In this document: one piece after another, positions 1 to 9,562 of the stretch
Layout: every line of letters begins with the position of its first letter
Position numbering within the stretch: position 1 is the stretch's first letter
Source of the DNA: Escherichia sp. E4742
GTDB taxonomy: Bacteria; Pseudomonadota; Gammaproteobacteria; Enterobacterales; Enterobacteriaceae
Direction of reading: 5' to 3'
Assembly: GCF_005843885.1 (NCBI RefSeq)
Contig: NZ_CP040443.1
Location: forward strand, 1,302,001-1,366,000
Length of the DNA stretch: 64,000 nucleotides
Program-made: the position numbers and the translations under genes
Notes under the pieces: model-generated
What the model saw: the letters and a program-made list of their open reading frames with translations, nothing else
Database searches by the model: none
Told to the model about the DNA's origin: nothing

Positions 1-182
1 CATATGGTGAAGAAGGCATGATTGTTCAACAATTCCATCCGCTGCCGAAATTTGGCGACAGTTATATGCTGATCGGAAGCTGGCTGGTGAACGATCAACC
101 TGCCGGAATTGGCATTCGTGAAGACCGCGCATTGATCACCCAGGATATGTCACGGTTTTATCCGCATATTTTCGTTGAATAA
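1..182 (+). CDS. ygiC: YgiC, glutathionylspermidine synthase-like ATP-grasp protein (3' end only)
   Basis: Only the last 59 codons are present; the reading frame enters at base 3 and ends in TAA. The visible C-terminus ([16 protein letters not shown] ... [10 protein letters not shown]) is recognised as the tail of E. coli YgiC, an ATP-grasp protein related to the synthetase half of glutathionylspermidine synthase. Its substrate is not firmly established. In K-12 the next gene is ygiD; here the assT operon intervenes. The identity rests on recalled sequence and the synteny with ygiD-zupT. Confidence 0.85.
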
Positions 183-194
183 AACTGTTCAATA

Positions 195-222
195 TTGCCC
201 CGTTTACCGGGGCAATTTATTA
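195..222 (+). terminator. Intrinsic terminator after ygiC
   Basis: Inverted repeat TTGCCCCG / CGGGGCAA with a five-base loop, followed by an AT-rich stretch, 13 bases after the ygiC stop codon. Confidence 0.75.
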
Positions 223-666
223 TAACCCTCAATTTATAATCCCCATCAATATATAAACCCATACATCTCCAACCTTTATTTAACATTAATAACCAATTTA
301 ATGTTAAATCGTCATATGCAAGCGATATTGTAATTAAATTAACTAATAAAATCACATGATAACCTGTTGTTTTATAAGTTCATTTATAACTTTCATTGCG
401 TCAAAAATAGATTTAATAATTAAAAAACAATGTCGCAGGGATCACACTACACAATATTGAATATTGTTATTGATATATTGCCCCCCTAGTATCGACCAAA
501 AGAAAATATTTGTTACAGAGAAATACAAAAAATCTAAAACCAGTAAAAAACATTTATAAACATTATTAGTAATACATTTTCATTCATTAAATGAATTTAT
601 TAGCACCATCTCAACAGTCGATATTCATCATTATTATATATTTGCGTTATATAAGGAGATATATCC
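223..666 (+). promoter_or_regulatory. AT-rich intergenic region upstream of assT
   Basis: About 440 bases without a gene, visibly much richer in A and T than the flanking genes. It holds an imperfect inverted repeat (TTAACATTAAT near 281 against AATGTTAA near 300) and a palindrome, ACAATATTGAATATTGT, near 451-467, that could be an operator. The assT ribosome binding site (AAGGAG) lies 8 bases before the start codon. I cannot assign a promoter with confidence. Confidence 0.45.
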
Positions 667-2463
667 ATGTTTGATAAATATAGAAAAACTCTGTTAGCCG
701 GAGCTGTGGCGATAACTCTGGGTTTGTCAGCATCGGGGGCGATGGCAGCAGGTTTTAAACCTGCGCCACCCGCCGGGCAACTCGGCGCAGTCATCGTTGA
801 TCCCTACGGTAATGCGCCTTTGACCGCTGTGGTTAATTTAGATAGCCATGTCATTTCTGACGTCAAAGTTACTGTCCACGGGAAAGGCGAAAAAGGCGTT
901 GAAATCAGCTATCACGTGGGTCAGGAGTCACTGAAAACTTACGATGGTGTACCTATTTTTGGTCTTTACCAGAAATTTGCTAACAAAGTGACCGTTGAGT
1001 GGAAAGAAAACGGTAAGGCCATGAAAGATGATTACGTGGTGCAGACTTCCGCCATCGTCAACAATTACATGGATAACCGCTCCATCTCCGATCTCCAGCA
1101 AACCAAAGTCGTTAAAGTCGCGCCAGGTTTTGAAGACCGCCTCTATCTGGTTAATACCCATACCTTTACTGCGCAAGGTTCCGACCTCCATTGGCATGGT
1201 GAGAAAGATAAAAATGCCGGGATACTCGATGCGGGCCCGGCAACTGGCGCACTGCCTTTTGACATCGCGCCATTCACCTTTATCGTCGATACCGAAGGTG
1301 AATACCGCTGGTGGCTGGATCAAGACACCTTCTACGATGGTCGTGACCGCGATATCAACAAACGTGGTTATCTGATGGGCATCCGCGAAACGCCACGCGG
1401 CACCTTTACCGCAGTACAAGGTCAGCACTGGTACGAGTTCGACATGATGGGTCAGGTGCTGGAAGATCATAAACTACCGCGCGGATTCGCTGACGCCACT
1501 CATGAATCCATTGAGACGCCAAATGGCACGGTACTGTTGCGCGTAGGTAAGAGCAACTACCGCCGCGATGACGGCGTACACGTCACCACCATTCGTGACC
1601 ATATCCTCGAAGTCGATAAATCTGGCCGCGTTGTCGATGTATGGGATCTGACGAAGATCCTCGATCCGAAACGTGATGCTCTGCTCGGAGCACTGGATGC
1701 AGGCGCAGTTTGCGTTAACGTTGACCTTGCTCACGCCGGACAGCAGGCGAAACTGGAGCCAGACACACCGTTTGGCGACGCGCTGGGTGTAGGACCAGGG
1801 CGTAACTGGGCACACGTCAACTCCATCGCCTATGACGCAAAAGACGACTCAATCATCCTCTCTTCTCGTCACCAGGGCGTTGTGAAAATTGGTCGTGATA
1901 AACAAGTGAAATGGATACTTGCGCCGTCTAAAGGCTGGGAAAAACCGCTGGCCAGCAAGCTGCTGAAACCGGTTGATGCTAACGGTAAACCTATTACGTG
2001 TAACGAAAACGGTCTGTGTGAAAACTCGGACTTCGATTTTACCTACACCCAGCATACCGCATGGATTTCCAGTAAAGGTACGCTCACTATCTTTGATAAT
2101 GGCGACGGTCGCCATCTGGAACAACCTGCCTTACCAACCATGAAATATTCCCGCTTTGTGGAATATAAGATTGATGAGAAGAAAGGCACCGTTCAGCAAG
2201 TTTGGGAATACGGTAAAGAACGTGGCTACGACTTCTATAGTCCAATTACCTCCATCATCGAATACCAGGCCGACCGCAACACCATGTTCGGTTTCGGCGG
2301 TTCCATTCATCTGTTCGACGTCGGTCAGCCGACCGTCGGTAAGTTGAACGAAATCGACTACAAAACCAAAGAAGTGAAAGTAGAGATCGACGTGTTGTCT
2401 GATAAACCCAACCAGACTCACTATCGTGCGCTGTTAGTCCGTCCAGAGCAGATGTTTAAATAA
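667..2463 (+). CDS. assT: Periplasmic arylsulfate sulfotransferase AssT
   Basis: This 598-residue enzyme transfers a sulfuryl group from one phenolic sulfate ester to another phenol through a sulfo-histidine intermediate, independently of PAPS. A Sec signal peptide of about 27 residues ends in GAMA. The expected catalytic histidine is residue 463 in TQHTAW (436 in mature numbering), just after a six-spaced cysteine pair, C445 and C451 (mature 418/424), which forms the disulfide known from the uropathogenic enzyme. That disulfide explains the linked dsbL and dsbI, which follow after 17 bases and 14 bases. The gene is absent at this place in K-12, so the operon is a strain-variable insertion between ygiC and ygiD. 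Start chosen by the AAGGAG ribosome binding site and the signal peptide. Confidence 0.95.
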   Translation: MFDKYRKTLLAGAVAITLGLSASGAMAAGFKPAPPAGQLGAVIVDPYGNAPLTAVVNLDSHVISDVKVTVHGKGEKGVEISYHVGQESLKTYDGVPIFGLYQKFANKVTVEWKENGKAMKDDYVVQTSAIVNNYMDNRSISDLQQTKVVKVAPGFEDRLYLVNTHTFTAQGSDLHWHGEKDKNAGILDAGPATGALPFDIAPFTFIVDTEGEYRWWLDQDTFYDGRDRDINKRGYLMGIRETPRGTFTAVQGQHWYEFDMMGQVLEDHKLPRGFADATHESIETPNGTVLLRVGKSNYRRDDGVHVTTIRDHILEVDKSGRVVDVWDLTKILDPKRDALLGALDAGAVCVNVDLAHAGQQAKLEPDTPFGDALGVGPGRNWAHVNSIAYDAKDDSIILSSRHQGVVKIGRDKQVKWILAPSKGWEKPLASKLLKPVDANGKPITCNENGLCENSDFDFTYTQHTAWISSKGTLTIFDNGDGRHLEQPALPTMKYSRFVEYKIDEKKGTVQQVWEYGKERGYDFYSPITSIIEYQADRNTMFGFGGSIHLFDVGQPTVGKLNEIDYKTKEVKVEIDVLSDKPNQTHYRALLVRPEQMFK

Positions 2464-2480
2464 TTAGGAAGGGAATAAAA

Positions 2481-3149
2481 ATGTCGAAATTAGGGATCTC
2501 ATCACTGTTTAAAAGTGTACTGCTTACCGCAGCTCTGGCGGTTTCATTTACCGCATCTGCATTCACCGAAGGCACGGATTATATGGTTCTGGAAAAACCG
2601 ATTCCGAATGCCGATAAAACGCTGATTAAAGTGTTCAGCTATGCCTGCCCATTCTGCTACAAGTATGACAAAGCAGTGACTGGCCCGGTCTCTGAAAAAG
2701 TGAAAGATGTCGTTGCTTTCACTCCTTTTCATCTGGAAACCAAAGGTGAATACGGCAAACAGGCGAGCGAAGTCTTTGCGGTCTTAATCAATAAAGATAA
2801 AGCCGCAGGTATTTCATTATTTGATGCTAACTCTCAGTTTAAGAAAGCCAAGTTTGCTTATTACGCGGCTTATCACGACAAAAAAGAACGCTGGTCTGAC
2901 GGTAAAGATCCAGCTGCTTTTATCAAAACTGGTCTGGATGCCGCAGGTATGAGTCAGGCAGATTTTGAAGCGGCACTGAAAGAGCCAGCGGTACAGGAAA
3001 CTCTGGAAAAATGGAAAGCATCTTATGAAGTTGCCAAAATCCAGGGAGTTCCGGCGTATGTCGTCAATGGTAAATACCTAATCTACACCAAGAGCATTAA
3101 ATCCATCGACGCTATGGCAGACCTTATCCGTGAGTTAGCAAGCAAATAA
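2481..3149 (+). CDS. dsbL: DsbL, AssT-dedicated DsbA-like thiol:disulfide oxidoreductase
   Basis: A 222-residue periplasmic thioredoxin-fold protein. The signal peptide is about 27 residues (ends SFTASA). The active site is C56-P-F-C59 (mature 29-32), the atypical CPFC motif of DsbL rather than the CPHC of DsbA, consistent with a very oxidising enzyme specialised for AssT. A cis-proline loop (GVPAYVV) lies near residue 190, where the thioredoxin fold expects it. It follows assT by 17 bases and precedes dsbI by 14, so the three genes form one operon. Confidence 0.95.
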   Translation: MSKLGISSLFKSVLLTAALAVSFTASAFTEGTDYMVLEKPIPNADKTLIKVFSYACPFCYKYDKAVTGPVSEKVKDVVAFTPFHLETKGEYGKQASEVFAVLINKDKAAGISLFDANSQFKKAKFAYYAAYHDKKERWSDGKDPAAFIKTGLDAAGMSQADFEAALKEPAVQETLEKWKASYEVAKIQGVPAYVVNGKYLIYTKSIKSIDAMADLIRELASK

Positions 3150-3163
3150 CAGGGAAACAGGCT

Positions 3164-3835
3164 ATGGGTATTAAGGGAATGTGGAAAGACCTTCGCACTT
3201 CACCGGTGAACACGCTGGTAAGATGGCAGGAACAACGCTTTTTATGGTTGTTAATGGCCGTTGCGATGGGCGCGCTGATTATTCTGGCGCACTCTTTCTT
3301 CCAGATCTATCTCTACATGGCACCCTGTGAACAATGCGTTTACATTCGATACGCCATGTTTGTGATGGTTATTGGGGGATTGGTTGCAGCAATTAACCCG
3401 AAGAATATCGTCCTTAAGTTGATTGGCTGCGTGATGGCATTTTACGGCAGCATTATGGGACTGAAGTTTTCGCTCAAACTGAACGATATCCACCATGCGG
3501 TGCATAACCCGGACCCCGATTCACTGTTTGGCGTACAGGGTTGCTCTACCGATCCTACTTTCCCCTTTAACCTGCCGCTGGCACAGTGGGCACCAAACTG
3601 GTTCAGACCAACCGGAGATTGCGGCTATGACGCGCCAATCGTTCCTGATGGCGTCACACTGAGCAGTATGCAGCAGTGGTTTGTGGAGATGTATCAGCAA
3701 TCTGAAGGCTGGTATCTGCTACCACCGTGGCACTTTATTAACATGGCACAAGCCTGTATGTTGGCTTTTGGTCTCTGTTTATTACTGCTGCTGGTGATGA
3801 GTGGTGCGTGGGGACTTAAGCTGCTGAGAAAGTAA
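3164..3835 (+). CDS. dsbI: DsbI, DsbB-like membrane oxidase partner of DsbL
   Basis: An inner-membrane protein of 223 residues with hydrophobic segments near 27-50, 60-78, 83-103 and 190-218, the four-helix pattern of the DsbB family. The two periplasmic cysteine pairs are C55/C58 (CEQC) and C127/C153, matching the redox relay that passes electrons from DsbL to quinone. Last gene of the assT operon; a strong bidirectional terminator follows. Confidence 0.93.
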   Translation: MGIKGMWKDLRTSPVNTLVRWQEQRFLWLLMAVAMGALIILAHSFFQIYLYMAPCEQCVYIRYAMFVMVIGGLVAAINPKNIVLKLIGCVMAFYGSIMGLKFSLKLNDIHHAVHNPDPDSLFGVQGCSTDPTFPFNLPLAQWAPNWFRPTGDCGYDAPIVPDGVTLSSMQQWFVEMYQQSEGWYLLPPWHFINMAQACMLAFGLCLLLLLVMSGAWGLKLLRK

Positions 3836-3843
3836 GGTAACGC

Positions 3844-3880
3844 GAACCGAAGCCAACAATATGGCTTCGGTTCTTCTCAT
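3844..3880. terminator. Bidirectional terminator between dsbI and ygiD
   Basis: Perfect 12-bp stem GAACCGAAGCCA / TGGCTTCGGTTC with a six-base loop between two convergent genes. Confidence 0.85.
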
Positions 3881-3883
3881 CTT

Positions 3884-4672
3884 TTAGCCTACCTGCACCG
3901 ACAGCATACTTAAACTGCCCATTTCTATACCATCGACCGGAATGGTAATCGGTTCCTGACCATCCCATGCACCTAAGACATACAACAGTGGCAGAAAGTG
4001 TTCCGGTGTTGGGTTCGATAACGCCCCACCTTCATGGTCGAGGTAATTCACCAGAGGATGCTGTTCCACTGGCCCTTGCCACGTCAAATTCGCTTTCACA
4101 TACTCATTGAACGACATCGCCCACGGGTACGGTGAACTATCTCCATGCCACTTCACCGTACGCAGGTTATGCACCACATTGCCACTGGCAACTAACATTA
4201 TCCCTTCATCGCGCAGCGCCGCCAGTTTACGTCCCATTTCGAAATGCCAGGCGGCGGGTTTAGTGCTATCGATACTCAACTGCACCATTGGGATATCAGC
4301 TTGCGGATACATCTTAATCAGCACGCCCCATGAACCGTGGTCAAAACCCCAGGCTTCTTGATCCAACGTGACAGGGATTGGCGCTAACAGCTCAACCAGT
4401 CGTTGCGCCAGTGCAGGCGATCCTGGAGCCGGGTAATGAGTATCATAAAGCGCCTGCGGAAAGCCGCCAAAGTCATGAATAGTAGGCGGAGCTTCCATCG
4501 CGGTAACCCCTGTTCCCCGGGTAAACCAGTGAGCAGAAACCACAACAATAGCTTTCGGGCGCGGTAACGTCATCCCCAACTTGTGCCAGCTACGGGTATA
4601 TAGATTGTCTTCCAGCACGTTCATCGGACTACCGTGACCTAAAAACAATGCTGGCATACGCGTTGAAGACAT
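3884..4672 (-). CDS. ygiD: YgiD, LigB-type extradiol dioxygenase (4,5-DOPA dioxygenase)
   Basis: A 262-residue member of the class III extradiol ring-cleavage dioxygenase family, LigB/DODA type. K-12 YgiD is reported to act as a 4,5-DOPA extradiol dioxygenase in vitro. Metal-ligand histidine contexts visible in the sequence are FLGHGSP near the N-terminus, SAHWF near residue 48 and GFDHGSWGV near 118. I chose the internal start (MSSTRMPAL), not the ATG nine codons upstream, because it matches the length and N-terminus of the K-12 protein. Divergent from zupT. Confidence 0.93.
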   Translation of the reverse strand: MSSTRMPALFLGHGSPMNVLEDNLYTRSWHKLGMTLPRPKAIVVVSAHWFTRGTGVTAMEAPPTIHDFGGFPQALYDTHYPAPGSPALAQRLVELLAPIPVTLDQEAWGFDHGSWGVLIKMYPQADIPMVQLSIDSTKPAAWHFEMGRKLAALRDEGIMLVASGNVVHNLRTVKWHGDSSPYPWAMSFNEYVKANLTWQGPVEQHPLVNYLDHEGGALSNPTPEHFLPLLYVLGAWDGQEPITIPVDGIEMGSLSMLSVQVG

Positions 4673-4814
4673 GATGATATCCTTAATTGAAGGTGTCATT
4701 TTGATATCCTCACAATACGCTTGTTCGGCGGAGTAAGAACCCGGATAACCATGATGATGATCATCAGTTATTTTGAAGCTCCGCCTGAAGGTGAAGATTT
4801 ATAAGGAGTTGTCG
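4673..4814. promoter_or_regulatory. ygiD-zupT divergent control region
   Basis: Short spacer between divergent genes. It contains the palindrome TGATGATCATCA (4755-4766), about 50 bases before zupT, a plausible regulator or RNA-structure site; no regulator can be named from the sequence. Confidence 0.35.
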
Positions 4815-5588
4815 ATGTCAGTACCTCTCATTCTGACCATACTGGCGGGGGCAGCCACGTTTATTGGCGCGTTTCTCGGCGTTCTCGGACAAAAACCCTC
4901 AAACCGGTTGCTGGCGTTCTCGCTGGGGTTTGCGGCGGGGATCATGTTGCTCATCTCATTAATGGAGATGCTTCCTGCCGCATTAGCCGCCGAAGGGATG
5001 TCGCCTGTGCTGGGCTACGGTATGTTTATCGTTGGTTTGCTGGGCTATTTTGGCCTGGACCGCATGTTGCCACATGCCCACCCGCAGGATTTAATGCAAA
5101 AATCAGTGCAGCCGCTACCAAAATCAATCAAGCGCACTGCCATTCTGCTCACTCTGGGTATCAGTCTGCATAACTTCCCGGAAGGGATTGCTACCTTTGT
5201 CACAGCAAGCAGTAACCTGGAGCTGGGTTTTGGTATCGCTCTAGCTGTGGCGTTGCACAATATTCCTGAAGGTCTGGCAGTGGCGGGGCCGGTTTATGCT
5301 GCAACAGGCTCGAAGCGCACCGCAATTCTGTGGGCAGGGATTTCTGGACTGGCAGAGATTCTCGGTGGTGTTCTGGCGTGGTTGATCCTCGGCAGCATGA
5401 TTTCACCAGTCGTTATGGCGGCAATTATGGCGGCGGTTGCTGGTATTATGGTGGCGCTCTCTGTTGACGAATTAATGCCTTTAGCAAAAGAGATAGACCC
5501 CAATAATAACCCCAGCTATGGCGTGCTATGTGGAATGTCAGTAATGGGATTCAGTTTAGTGCTGCTACAAACGGCAGGGATTGGTTAA
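4815..5588 (+). CDS. zupT: ZupT, ZIP-family zinc/divalent metal importer
   Basis: A 257-residue ZIP transporter of the inner membrane with about eight hydrophobic segments. The metal-binding signatures of helices IV and V are present: [10 protein letters not shown] and HNIPEGLAV. It imports zinc and also iron, manganese and cobalt in K-12. The start is the ATG after AAGGAG, 14 codons inside the longest frame, which matches the K-12 protein. Confidence 0.96.
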   Translation: MSVPLILTILAGAATFIGAFLGVLGQKPSNRLLAFSLGFAAGIMLLISLMEMLPAALAAEGMSPVLGYGMFIVGLLGYFGLDRMLPHAHPQDLMQKSVQPLPKSIKRTAILLTLGISLHNFPEGIATFVTASSNLELGFGIALAVALHNIPEGLAVAGPVYAATGSKRTAILWAGISGLAEILGGVLAWLILGSMISPVVMAAIMAAVAGIMVALSVDELMPLAKEIDPNNNPSYGVLCGMSVMGFSLVLLQTAGIG

Positions 5589-5597
5589 AAATACCTC

Positions 5598-5626
5598 AGA
5601 TGTTGTCCAGCGCATGGACAACATCT
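5598..5626. terminator. Hairpin after zupT, possible bidirectional terminator
   Basis: Perfect 12-bp stem AGATGTTGTCCA / TGGACAACATCT with a GCGCA loop, ten bases after the zupT stop. On the minus strand it is followed by a short T run, so it could also end transcription of the small gene encoded opposite. Confidence 0.65.
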
Positions 5627-5644
5627 GCAGGCATCACAAAAGCC

Positions 5645-5815
5645 CTATTCCAGCTCTTCTGCTGCCTGTTCTCTCGCACTGTTTAAATATTTGCTCCGCG
5701 CTTCCAGCAGGGCGTCTCTGTCCTGACGAAACGCCCGACAATAACGTTTCAAATGCAGGAAATACCCCACCACAACCAGCGCAATCAATACAATCCAGTA
5801 CCAGGCGATAAACAT
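5645..5815 (-). CDS. Small single-pass membrane protein, unknown function
   Basis: A 56-residue frame: one strongly hydrophobic N-terminal segment (about residues 4-20, WYWIVLIALVVVGYFL) followed by a basic then charged, helical tail rich in Arg, Glu and Ala, ending in EELE. The start used is the ATG preceded by AAGGG at seven bases; an ATG eight codons upstream has no good ribosome site. It converges with zupT and a 12-bp hairpin lies just after its stop codon. I do not recognise it. The clear membrane-plus-tail architecture and ribosome site argue for a real gene. Confidence 0.6.
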   Translation of the reverse strand: MFIAWYWIVLIALVVVGYFLHLKRYCRAFRQDRDALLEARSKYLNSAREQAAEELE

Positions 5816-6383
5816 CCTTTTACCCTTAATATTTAACATTATAAAACATTTAACGCATAAATTTCACATATCCACTTCCGGATATATTCATATAGTCGCA
5901 TAATAGAGAAACAATTATATGATTTCGATCATGCTTCATGAACAGAAAAATATTATCCTCTGTTTAAAAAACAATCAACACATTAAAGAATTTATAATAT
6001 CTTCAACTTGATTTATCTGGTTATTATATAAGTTTCCCTGTTCCAACTTCATGTAAATCAGACAATTAAAATATGCCATTAGTATTCATAATATAAATAT
6101 AATACCATTATGAAAAAGCACATATCGCCTAACTACGAAAATCATTTAATTTATTTTTAAAAATAACATTCATATTATATATGAATTGGATTATTTTTTA
6201 TTCAATTTACATCAGATTCATTATCTATCTTTATAATTTAAGTCCTGCTAAAAATTCATTTTAAAAAATATAACGAGACTTACATTTAGCCCCGTGATAG
6301 TGTTTTTCAGGAATTAAAATTGTATTCTAAACAATATATTTTCTCATTTATTTAATACTCCCTATTTATAAAGGACTATAGTC
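5816..6383 (+). promoter_or_regulatory. Long AT-rich region upstream of the fimbrial operon
   Basis: Over 550 bases with no convincing gene and very high AT content, the usual state of fimbrial control regions silenced by H-NS. I see no invertible-element inverted repeats of the fim type and cannot place the promoter. The pilin ribosome site (AAAGGA) lies near 6370. Confidence 0.5.
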
Positions 6384-6947
6384 ATGTTAAAAAAAGCCCT
6401 TCTGTCTGCATTCACTGCCACGGTAATTTCCGGTGTTGCTTTTAACGCCCTTGCTGATGACCCAAACCAAGGTTCAGGTAAAATTACTTTTAAAGGTGAA
6501 GTTATCGATGCACCATGTTCTATCGCACCAGGCGATGAAGATCAGACCATTAACCTTGGTGAAGTTGCCAGCACCGTATTGAACAGTGGACAAAAATCTC
6601 TGCCAGTAGATGTCACCATTCATCTGCAGGACTGCATTTTGTCTGATGGCACAAATACTGTCGATAAAGTCAAAATTACCTTCAGTTCTGCCAGCGTTGA
6701 TGCAACCGACTCCAGCCTGCTGAAAAACACCCTTGATGGCAACATCGGTAGTGCATCGGGTGTTGGTGTTCGTCTGATGAAATCAGACAATACTAATGTG
6801 ACTCTGGGTACTCCAATCACCATCAATTTCCCTACCACCAACTCATTCCAGGAGCTGAACTTTAAAGCTCGCATGGAATCCCTGACTAAAAATGCTACAC
6901 CAGGTAACGTCCAGGCGCAGACAAACTATGTTCTTGATTACAAATAA
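6384..6947 (+). CDS. ygiL: Major fimbrial subunit (YgiL-like)
   Basis: A 187-residue type-1-like pilin. Signal peptide of about 24 residues (ends NALA, then DDPNQG). The conserved pilin disulfide is C45 to C84, and the C-terminus carries the beta-zipper pattern with a penultimate-region tyrosine (YVLDYK). It resembles K-12 YgiL (shared KFKGEV, APCSI, GDEDQTINLGEV and FKARMES stretches) but is clearly diverged. It opens the pilin-usher-chaperone-adhesin operon. Symbol given by similarity to K-12 ygiL; the operon has been discussed as Ygi/Yqi in extraintestinal E. coli. Confidence 0.85.
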   Translation: MLKKALLSAFTATVISGVAFNALADDPNQGSGKITFKGEVIDAPCSIAPGDEDQTINLGEVASTVLNSGQKSLPVDVTIHLQDCILSDGTNTVDKVKITFSSASVDATDSSLLKNTLDGNIGSASGVGVRLMKSDNTNVTLGTPITINFPTTNSFQELNFKARMESLTKNATPGNVQAQTNYVLDYK

Positions 6948-7033
6948 TAATCAAATTGACTCGTAAATAATGCCAGAAAATCAAGCCGATGAAGTTTCAT
7001 CGGCTGTTTGGGACATTGTAAAAATGGATTTTT

Positions 7034-9556
7034 ATGCAAACTAAAAACACGTTTAGTCGGGATAAATTATCTCTCTCAATAAAAAATGTCCTTTCTGGTG
7101 TTGTGTGCTCACTGCTGTTGGTTTTTCCAACGCAAGCGGTGGAATTCAACGTTGATATGATTGACGTTGAAGATCGTGCGAATATTGATCTCTCTCGATT
7201 TGAAAAAAAAGGTTATATCTCCCCTGGTAAATATCTCGTTCGCGTACAGATTAATAAAAATATGTTACCGCAAGCGTCGACGCTGGACTGGGTAAAAGCA
7301 GAAACAGAAAGCGGTTCGTTACTGTGCCTGACGAAAGAGCATTTAACTAACTTTGGCCTGAATGAAGAATTCATTGAAACCTTACAAACAATACAAAGCA
7401 CTGACTGCCTTGATTTAAGCCTAAAACCAGAGTTAATAACGCGCCTCGATAAGTCCACAATGGTATTATCCCTTAGTGTTCCTCAAGCCTGGCTCAAATA
7501 TCAGGCCAAAAACTGGACACCTCCCGAATTCTGGGATGACGGTATCGCTGGGTTTATTCTCGACTACAACCTGTACGCCAGCCAGTATGCGCCACATCAC
7601 GGCGACAGCACCCAAAATATCAGTTCCTACGGCACATTAGGTTTCAACCTCGGCGCATGGCGTTTACGCAGCGATTATCAATATAATCAGAATCTTGCTG
7701 ATGGTCGTTCCGTCAGTCACGATGGTAATTTCGCACGTACCTATTTGTTTCGTCCGATCCCCGCATGGTCGTCAAAGTTCACCGTGGGGCAATACGACCT
7801 GAGTTCCAATCTTTACGACACATTCCACTTTACTGGCGCATCCTTAGAAAGTGACGAAAGTATGCTGCCACCCGATTTACAGGGTTACGCCCCGCAAATT
7901 ACCGGTATCGCGCAAACTAACGCCAAAGTCACCGTTGCGCAAAATGGTCGTGTACTTTATCAAACCACTGTCTCACCAGGTCCGTTTACCATTTCTGATT
8001 TGGGCCAATCACTCCAGGGACAACTCGATGTCACCGTGGAAGAAGAAGACGGTCGTACAAGTACCTTTCAGGTCGGAACTGCCTCTATCCCTTATTTAAC
8101 CCGTAAAGGGCAAGTGCGCTATAAAATGTCGCTTGGGAAACCGACATCCGTTGGGAATAACGACATCAATAACCCATTCTTCTGGACTACAGAAGCATCC
8201 TGGGGATGGCTGAACAATGTGTCTCTCTATGGCGGCGGCATGTTTACGGCTGATGATTATCAGGCGATCACTACGGGTGTTGGTTTTAACCTTAATCAGT
8301 TCGGTTCGCTTTCATTCGATGTCACGGGCGCCGAAGCCTCTTTGCAGCAACAAAATAGTGACAAATTACGCGGCTATAGTTATCGGTTTAACTACGCAAA
8401 ACATTTCGAATCAACCGGAAGTCAAATTACCTTCGCCGGTTATCGTTTCTCCGATAAAGATTATGTGTCAATGAGCGAGTATCTCGCCTCACGCAACGGT
8501 GATGAAACCGTCGATAATGAAAAAGAGAGCTATGTAATTTCGCTGAACCAGTACTTCGCTGCGTTGGAGCTAAACTCTTATCTCAATATTACGCGCAATA
8601 CCTACTGGGATCGTGAAAGTAATACCAATTACTCCCTTTCTTTGAGTAAAAACTTTGATATTGGTGATTTCAGAGGGATCTCTGCTTCACTGGCAATAAG
8701 TCGGATTCGTTGGGATGATGACGAAGAGAATCAATATTACTTCTCTTTTTCCCTACCTTTACAACAAAGTCGTAATATCTCCTATAGCATGCAACGCACT
8801 GGTGACAGTAATACCTCGCAAATGATCTCCTGGTATGATTCATCCGATCGTAACAATACCTGGAATATTTCGGCATCGGCAACAGATGACAATATCCGCG
8901 ATGGTGAGCCCACACTGCGCGGCAGTTATCAGCACTATTCTCCGTGGGGACGACTGAATATCAACGGCAGTATGCAACCTAATCAATACAACTCAATCAC
9001 CGCTGGCTGGTACGGCTCGCTGACAGCCACGCGTCATGGTATTGCACTTCATGATTATAGCTACGGTGATAATGCCCGCATGATGGTAGATACAGACGGC
9101 ATTGCTGGCGTTGAGATTAACTCTAATCGTACCGTGACCAACGGGATGGGCGTTGCCGTTGTACCTTCTTTATCGAACTACACCACCGCCATGTTAAGAG
9201 TGAATAACAACGAATTGCCCGAAGGCGTTGATGTTGAAAACTCAGTCATTCGCACCACGCTCACCGAGGGCGCGATAGGTTACGCGAAGCTAAATGCCAG
9301 TACCGGTTACCAGATTGTCGGAGTAATCCGCATGGAAAATGGTCGCTTCCCGCCACTGGGTGTGAGCGTGACGGATAAAACATCAAGTAAAGATGTGGGT
9401 CTGGTAGCAGAAGATGGCTTTGTTTATCTCAGCGGAATTCAGGAAAACAGTACATTGCGTTTAACCTGGGGGGATAACATGTGCGAAATTACTCCGCCCA
9501 ATAAAAGTAATATCAGCGAAAACGCTATTATTTTACCTTGTAAAACAGTCAATTAA
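7034..9556 (+). CDS. yqiG: Fimbrial outer-membrane usher (YqiG-like)
   Basis: An 840-residue usher that receives chaperone-pilin complexes and threads the fibre through the outer membrane. A signal peptide of about 35 residues ends at PTQAVEFN. N-terminal periplasmic domain, 24-stranded beta-barrel with plug (TAKVTVAQNGRVLY region), and C-terminal domains with the terminal cysteine pair (MCEITPP ... LPCKTVN) are visible. The gene is intact, whereas the K-12 homologue yqiG is interrupted by an insertion sequence. A typical usher length is 800-870 residues. Confidence 0.9.
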   Translation: MQTKNTFSRDKLSLSIKNVLSGVVCSLLLVFPTQAVEFNVDMIDVEDRANIDLSRFEKKGYISPGKYLVRVQINKNMLPQASTLDWVKAETESGSLLCLTKEHLTNFGLNEEFIETLQTIQSTDCLDLSLKPELITRLDKSTMVLSLSVPQAWLKYQAKNWTPPEFWDDGIAGFILDYNLYASQYAPHHGDSTQNISSYGTLGFNLGAWRLRSDYQYNQNLADGRSVSHDGNFARTYLFRPIPAWSSKFTVGQYDLSSNLYDTFHFTGASLESDESMLPPDLQGYAPQITGIAQTNAKVTVAQNGRVLYQTTVSPGPFTISDLGQSLQGQLDVTVEEEDGRTSTFQVGTASIPYLTRKGQVRYKMSLGKPTSVGNNDINNPFFWTTEASWGWLNNVSLYGGGMFTADDYQAITTGVGFNLNQFGSLSFDVTGAEASLQQQNSDKLRGYSYRFNYAKHFESTGSQITFAGYRFSDKDYVSMSEYLASRNGDETVDNEKESYVISLNQYFAALELNSYLNITRNTYWDRESNTNYSLSLSKNFDIGDFRGISASLAISRIRWDDDEENQYYFSFSLPLQQSRNISYSMQRTGDSNTSQMISWYDSSDRNNTWNISASATDDNIRDGEPTLRGSYQHYSPWGRLNINGSMQPNQYNSITAGWYGSLTATRHGIALHDYSYGDNARMMVDTDGIAGVEINSNRTVTNGMGVAVVPSLSNYTTAMLRVNNNELPEGVDVENSVIRTTLTEGAIGYAKLNASTGYQIVGVIRMENGRFPPLGVSVTDKTSSKDVGLVAEDGFVYLSGIQENSTLRLTWGDNMCEITPPNKSNISENAIILPCKTVN

Positions 9557-9562
9557 TTCAGG

